Below are positions 6,520-8,945 of a stretch of DNA of 8,945 nt, piece after piece. Within the stretch, counting starts at the first letter, position 1. Each line of letters starts with the position of its first letter. Location of the stretch: assembly GCA_937894665.1 (NCBI GenBank), contig CALAWF010000035.1:1-8945 (forward strand), written 5' to 3'. Source of the stretch: an uncultured bacterium (GTDB lineage: Bacteria > Cyanobacteriota > Vampirovibrionia > Gastranaerophilales > Gastranaerophilaceae). A program made the position numbers and the translations under genes. A model generated the notes under the pieces. The model did not search any database. It had not been told where the DNA came from and worked only from the letters and a program-made list of their open reading frames with translations.

Positions 6520-6539
6520 GAATTTAGACTCATTATATT
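6512..6539 (+). promoter_or_regulatory. Candidate promoter of the XRE regulator gene
   Basis: TTCTCA (6512-6517) and TATATT (6534-6539) are spaced by 16 bases, giving a start near 6546 and a leader of only about nine bases. A second -10-like CATAAT (6541-6546) would put the start almost on the ATG. In both cases there is no Shine-Dalgarno site. The -35 overlaps the inverted repeat. Confidence 0.4.
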
Positions 6540-6560
6540 GCATAATCTCAATAAATGCAA
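6532..6560 (-). promoter_or_regulatory. Sigma70-type promoter of the pilin-like gene
   Basis: On the minus strand, TTGCAT (6555-6560) is followed after exactly 17 bases by a perfect TATAAT (6532-6537). The start would be near 6525 and the leader about 31 bases, ending in a strong AGGAGG. The -35 coincides with the first codons of the divergent XRE gene. Confidence 0.7.
6546..6552 (+). promoter_or_regulatory. Third operator half-site TCTCAAT
   Basis: This exact copy of one arm of the inverted repeat at 6504-6519 lies inside the pilin promoter spacer and at the predicted XRE transcription start, three bases before the XRE ATG. It may be a secondary binding site for the same regulator. Confidence 0.45.
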
Positions 6561-6779
6561 TACTCTGAATTAGGAACATTTATTAAACATAAAAGACAAC
6601 AAAAGGGATTGTCGCTGAATAGGTTTGCAATGGAAGCCGAGATTGACCCTGCAATTTTGTGCCGAATAGAAAATTTACGCCAAGGGATAAAACTCGATGT
6701 CCTAGAAAAAATTGCATTTGCTTTTGAAATGAAAATTTCCGAATTTTTGGCAGAATATGAAAAGAGTTATAAAATTTAA
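6555..6779 (+). CDS. XRE-family helix-turn-helix regulator
   Basis: This 74-residue protein is almost entirely one Cro/C1-type (HTH_3) DNA-binding domain, about residues 6-66: LGTFIKHKRQQKGLSLNRFA forms helices 1-2, EIDPAILCRIENLRQGI holds the recognition helix and turn, and LDVLEKIAFAFEMKISEFL is the usual C-terminal helix pair. There is no separate ligand or dimerisation domain, as in small repressors of phage, toxin-antitoxin or housekeeping origin. It has no toxin partner. It is divergent from the pilin-like gene, and the 61 bases between them contain a TTGAGA..TCTCAA inverted repeat and an extra half-site. I infer that it represses itself and the pilin-like gene. The ATG lacks a ribosome site and follows a predicted start by nine bases or fewer, so translation is near-leaderless. 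The orphan gene 92 bases downstream could be co-transcribed. Confidence 0.88.
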   Translation: MQYSELGTFIKHKRQQKGLSLNRFAMEAEIDPAILCRIENLRQGIKLDVLEKIAFAFEMKISEFLAEYEKSYKI

Positions 6780-6787
6780 ACTACCTA

Positions 6788-6807
6788 TTTGTAAAATTTT
6801 GTAAAAT
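6788..6807. repeat. Tandem 10-bp direct repeat TTTGTAAAAT x2
   Basis: Two exact, adjacent copies (6788-6797 and 6798-6807) lie just after the XRE stop, one helical turn apart. The 92-bp gap is also framed by CTACCTAT (6781-6788) and its reverse complement ATAGGTAG (6858-6865). No clear promoter or terminator is seen in this gap. The repeat could be a regulatory site or just AT-rich low complexity. Confidence 0.4.
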
Positions 6808-6871
6808 AATAACAACTTTTTTGAGTTTGATGTTTTTTTATTTTTGTATGAGTAATTATAGGTAGAAATAT

Positions 6872-8341
6872 ATGATTAAACCAGTTAGTATTGTAAATCA
6901 AGTTGTTAAAGCTGCAGAACCGGTAGTAAATACAACTGTAGCCAAAACATCGGAAGAAACAGCAGAAATTACGCGAGAAGCTGCCAGAGCTAAAGCGGAA
7001 TTATTACAAGCATACAAAGGGGTCGTTGTAAAACGATTATTTTCAAATGTTTCAGAATTTGTTGATTCTGCTTCCGAAAAATTATCAAAATTTAAAGAAA
7101 ATATACCTAAAGAGCTATTTGACAAACTTTCAGAGAAAATTAATAAAAAAGAGTTTTCTTTAGAAAAAACAGTATCTGAATATTATTCCGGATTGAACGA
7201 TTGTAAAACTTTGGAACAAGTTAAAAAAGCATATCCGGAGATAAAAGTTCCTAATTTGAATTTGCAAGAATCTTTGGCGGATGCAGTTAGAGCAGTTATT
7301 CCAAAATCAGTTGCAGATGAGGTTGCAGGCTTAAAAACAGTAGAAGAAAAGCAGCAACATATTGCAAAATACCTTGATAATCATATTGAAAAACAAGTTA
7401 AAAATTGGGAAATATATCCTGAATTTCAAAAAATTCGAGCGTCTGTAGAACAAGAAGTTGTAAAAGGGAAATTTGTCCCAGGGAAATTATCCGAACCTGT
7501 TCTTTTTGGATTTAATCAAAGAATGCCATTACGTTTTCGATTGATGCACACTAAAAACCCTGAAGAATCTTTAATTCAAATACTACGTGAAAATTATGTA
7601 CAAGGCAAACCTTTATCTAGTATTGTCTTAAAAACTACCGATGGGAAAGAAATTCCAGCTTTTCGACTTAGACATAATTTAGAATTTAGTTCACTTGATA
7701 AAAATTTTAGACAATTTATCAAAAGCACAGATAAAGCTGCACAAGAATTTAAAGACTTAACTAAGGTAGATAATAATATTATAAGTTCTGCAATAATGAC
7801 AAAAACTTGGGCAACAAGTAGATTAAGAGCAGACTTAGGGAATATGACAGGATATAATAAAAACTGGAGCTTAGTAAAAGCAGTATGGCATAAAACGATG
7901 TTCCCTGCTCAGACAAATTTCCCGACAGATAAATTAATAGATTTTTATTTGGTGAATATGTTTAAAGCGGGTATTCGAGAACCAAAAGTTGCAAATCCTT
8001 TTGAAAAACTAGCTAAGCAAGAATTTGTTGATAAAAGATTATCTTTAAAATTAAAAAGTTTGTATCATGGTGTAAAATCTCTAGAAAATGACAAAATAAT
8101 TTTGAAAACACCTGCATATCAAGAATTTAAAGCTAAATTTGATTTAAAAGGGATGGCAAAATCAATAGAAAGCGTCGAAGAACATTATAAAAATGCCTTC
8201 TTCAAAATATTTTGGGATGATTCCAGAAAAGCAAGATTTGCAGAAGCACTTCATGCCAATAGAGATATAGCACAGCAAAACATTGAAATTTCCAATAGCT
8301 TATTAACACAAGCAATGGACAATGTATTTGAATCAATATAA
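6872..8341 (+). CDS. 489-aa orphan cytoplasmic-type protein, unknown function
   Basis: I do not recognise this family. The 489-residue product is Lys/Glu-rich and appears mostly helical, with no signal peptide and no membrane helix. Residues 20-100 (TSEETAEITREAARAKAELL onward) look like amphipathic or coiled-coil helix. A more compact middle region runs from about 205 to 375. It includes LFGFNQRMPLRFRLMH (211-226), a strand-rich SIVLKTTDGKEIPAFRLRH (250-268) and a Trp-containing stretch around 313-345. The tail (about 430-489) is helical again and contains FFKIFWDDSRKARF. There is one cysteine (111) and no motif I can assign as catalytic. The ATG at 6872 has only a weak AGG about nine bases upstream. 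Codon use looks like its neighbours. A strong hairpin terminator follows immediately. It may share a transcript with the XRE gene. Confidence 0.8.
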   Translation: MIKPVSIVNQVVKAAEPVVNTTVAKTSEETAEITREAARAKAELLQAYKGVVVKRLFSNVSEFVDSASEKLSKFKENIPKELFDKLSEKINKKEFSLEKTVSEYYSGLNDCKTLEQVKKAYPEIKVPNLNLQESLADAVRAVIPKSVADEVAGLKTVEEKQQHIAKYLDNHIEKQVKNWEIYPEFQKIRASVEQEVVKGKFVPGKLSEPVLFGFNQRMPLRFRLMHTKNPEESLIQILRENYVQGKPLSSIVLKTTDGKEIPAFRLRHNLEFSSLDKNFRQFIKSTDKAAQEFKDLTKVDNNIISSAIMTKTWATSRLRADLGNMTGYNKNWSLVKAVWHKTMFPAQTNFPTDKLIDFYLVNMFKAGIREPKVANPFEKLAKQEFVDKRLSLKLKSLYHGVKSLENDKIILKTPAYQEFKAKFDLKGMAKSIESVEEHYKNAFFKIFWDDSRKARFAEALHANRDIAQQNIEISNSLLTQAMDNVFESI

Positions 8342-8367
8342 AAAAAGAGCCAAAAGGCTCTTTTTTT
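8341..8367. terminator. Bidirectional intrinsic terminator
   Basis: A GAGCC/GGCTC stem (8347-8351 and 8356-8360) with an AAAA loop is extended by A-T pairs and followed by seven T on the plus strand. On the minus strand it also ends in a T run (the A run at 8341-8346). It can end the orphan gene from the left and the infC/tRNA-Phe transcript from the right. Confidence 0.9.
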
Positions 8368-8369
8368 AA

Positions 8370-8445
8370 TGGTGCCGCAACTCGGAATTGAACCAAGGAC
8401 ACAGGGATTTTCAGTCCCTTGCTCTACCAACTGAGCTATTGCGGC
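8370..8445 (-). tRNA. tRNA-Phe (anticodon GAA)
   Basis: Read on the minus strand, this 76-base gene folds into a complete cloverleaf. The acceptor GCCGCAA pairs with TTGCGGC, D stem GCTC with GAGC, anticodon stem AGGGA with TCCCT around loop CTGAAAA, and T stem CTTGG with CCGAG around TTCAATT. The anticodon GAA is at 8410-8412. A73 and an encoded CCA (8370-8372) are present. The T loop is TTCAATT instead of the commoner TTCGAAT. The gene lies downstream of infC on the same strand and just before a terminator, so it may be processed from the infC transcript. Confidence 0.97.
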
Positions 8446-8470
8446 AGACCCCATATTTAATTTTCATTTT

Positions 8471-8526
8471 CCGTTGTTAGAGCAAGCAGTTGACTTTATC
8501 TAACTTCGGCTCCACTTCGCTCGCCG
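8471..8526. repeat. Hairpin-forming element in the infC to tRNA-Phe spacer
   Basis: GTTAGA (8476-8481) pairs with TCTAAC (8499-8504). The helix is extended beyond a 2x2 internal loop by CCG (8471-8473) with CGG (8507-8509). A second, competing stem can form between CGGC (8507-8510) and GCCG (8523-8526). This stretch is more GC-rich than its surroundings. It could be a dispersed intergenic repeat or a structured RNA part of the infC/tRNA transcript. Confidence 0.4.
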
Positions 8527-8544
8527 TACTGAACTATTGCGGCA
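8520..8544 (-). pseudogene. tRNA-Phe 5'-end remnant
   Basis: Bases 8528-8544 match the first 16 bases of tRNA-Phe and the base before them (8430-8446) with one difference in 17. Weaker similarity continues to about tRNA position 25: a D stem GTTC/GAGC can still pair and the loop keeps GG. Nothing resembling an anticodon or T arm follows, so this is a tRNA fragment and not a second gene. A shorter, more degenerate copy (11 of 13 bases) lies at 8555-8567. Confidence 0.55.
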
Positions 8545-8623
8545 TTTCAGTTTTCTGAGTTATTGTGAACCCTTTCGAGTCCATAAATTTATTCTACTTG
8601 CTAAATCTTTATAGTCAAGTTTT

Positions 8624-8945
8624 CTATTGAGGTCCTAAGAAAAGTGTTACGTTTCTACCCTCTAGTTGTGGATTTTTTTCGATTTGAATTGGTTCGTTTT
8701 TCAAATCTTCCACAAATCTATTTGCTAAATCAAATGCTAATTGTGAATGTTGCATTTCTCTTCCTCTTAGCATTACAACGATTTTTACCTTATTACCTTG
8801 TGCAATAAATTTCTTAATATTATTAATTCTTACTTGGTAATCATGTGTATCAATCTTGTATCTGATTTTTACTTCTTTAACATCTACTGTATGTTGTTTT
8901 TTCTTTGCTTCTTTTGCCTTCTTTTCGATTTCGTATTTATATTTA
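8624..8945 (-). CDS. infC: Translation initiation factor IF-3, C-terminal part
   Basis: The frame is open from the window edge to TAG at 8624-8626 and gives the last 106 residues; the N-terminal domain and start codon lie outside. IF-3 binds the 30S subunit, prevents premature 50S joining and checks the initiator tRNA. The fragment covers the end of the basic linker (KKAKEAKKKQ) and the C-terminal domain. It has EVKIRYKIDTHDYQVRINNI, the hallmark VVMLRGREMQHSQLAFDL, and LEGRNVTLFLGPQ at the end, matching the family's EGR...L.P finish. Usually rpmI and rplT follow infC; here a 178-base spacer with tRNA-like remnants, then tRNA-Phe and a terminator, come next. No separate strong promoter for the tRNA is seen, so read-through from infC is likely. 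Confidence 0.95.
   Translation of the reverse strand, partial: KYKYEIEKKAKEAKKKQHTVDVKEVKIRYKIDTHDYQVRINNIKKFIAQGNKVKIVVMLRGREMQHSQLAFDLANRFVEDLKNEPIQIEKNPQLEGRNVTLFLGPQ

Noticed and set aside
6898..7125. Minus-strand open frame inside the orphan gene
   Set aside because: Ser/Thr/Ala-rich antisense of a Lys/Glu-rich coding sequence, a common artefact.
6555..8341. XRE plus orphan gene as a toxin-antitoxin pair
   Set aside because: The orphan is far larger than usual toxins, shows no toxin motif and lies 92 bases away; the operator evidence points to the pilin side.
8202..8454. Two minus-strand open frames over the orphan gene end and the tRNA
   Set aside because: They run across the terminator and tRNA-Phe; one is the familiar false translation of a tRNA (IAQLVEQGTENP).
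8370..8567. Attachment site of an integrated element at tRNA-Phe
   Set aside because: The repeated part is the tRNA 5' end, no integrase is visible, and the copies are within 140 bases of each other.

Overview
The window is AT-rich, gene-dense bacterial chromosome. My best guess at the source is a gut-type Candidatus Gastranaerophilales (Vampirovibrionia/Melainabacteria) genome. I base this on memory of that group, not on a search. The clues are a pilin-like protein with an A/FTLAEVLIT N-terminus, small lineage-specific proteins starting MKV(D/N)S, and AT-rich genes mixing clear, weak and absent Shine-Dalgarno sites.

Layout, left to right: (1) the 3' end of a PPC/DUF296-like gene (1-126, +); (2) a small glycine-rich hydrophobic protein (128-442, -); (3) an EamA/DMT-type transporter (567-1448, +); (4) a protein of unknown function with a Cys-x14-His signature resembling CNF1/CheD/YfiH-type cysteine deamidases (1450-2106, -); (5) a glucosaminidase-domain protein without a signal peptide (2209-2949, +); (6) a likely operon of tryptophanyl-tRNA synthetase, the TcdA-type tRNA t6A dehydratase and a PHP-domain phosphoesterase (3036-5688, +), with a good sigma70-type promoter at 2958-2986; (7) a type IV pilin-like protein (5690-6493, -), divergent from a small XRE regulator (6555-6779, +); (8) a 489-aa orphan protein (6872-8341, +); (9) a bidirectional terminator, tRNA-Phe(GAA), a spacer holding degenerate copies of the tRNA 5' end plus hairpins, and the C-terminal part of infC (IF-3), all read on the minus strand.

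The housekeeping genes centre on translation: trpS charges tRNA-Trp, tcdA finishes the ct6A37 modification, tRNA-Phe is a translation substrate and infC encodes initiation factor 3. Between them lie accessory genes: the pilin-like protein, the cell-wall hydrolase domain, the orphan proteins and the transporter.

The most notable structure is non-coding. The XRE/pilin divergent region has a TTGAGA..TCTCAA inverted repeat plus a third half-site lying across two back-to-back promoters, which suggests a repressor circuit. A perfect 18-bp palindrome sits between the promoters of the Cys/His protein and the glucosaminidase. All three convergent protein-gene junctions have the form TAA-N-TTA, leaving no room for a terminator. 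The infC/tRNA-Phe spacer carries tRNA-derived repeats. I found no CRISPR array, insertion sequence or complete new defence system.
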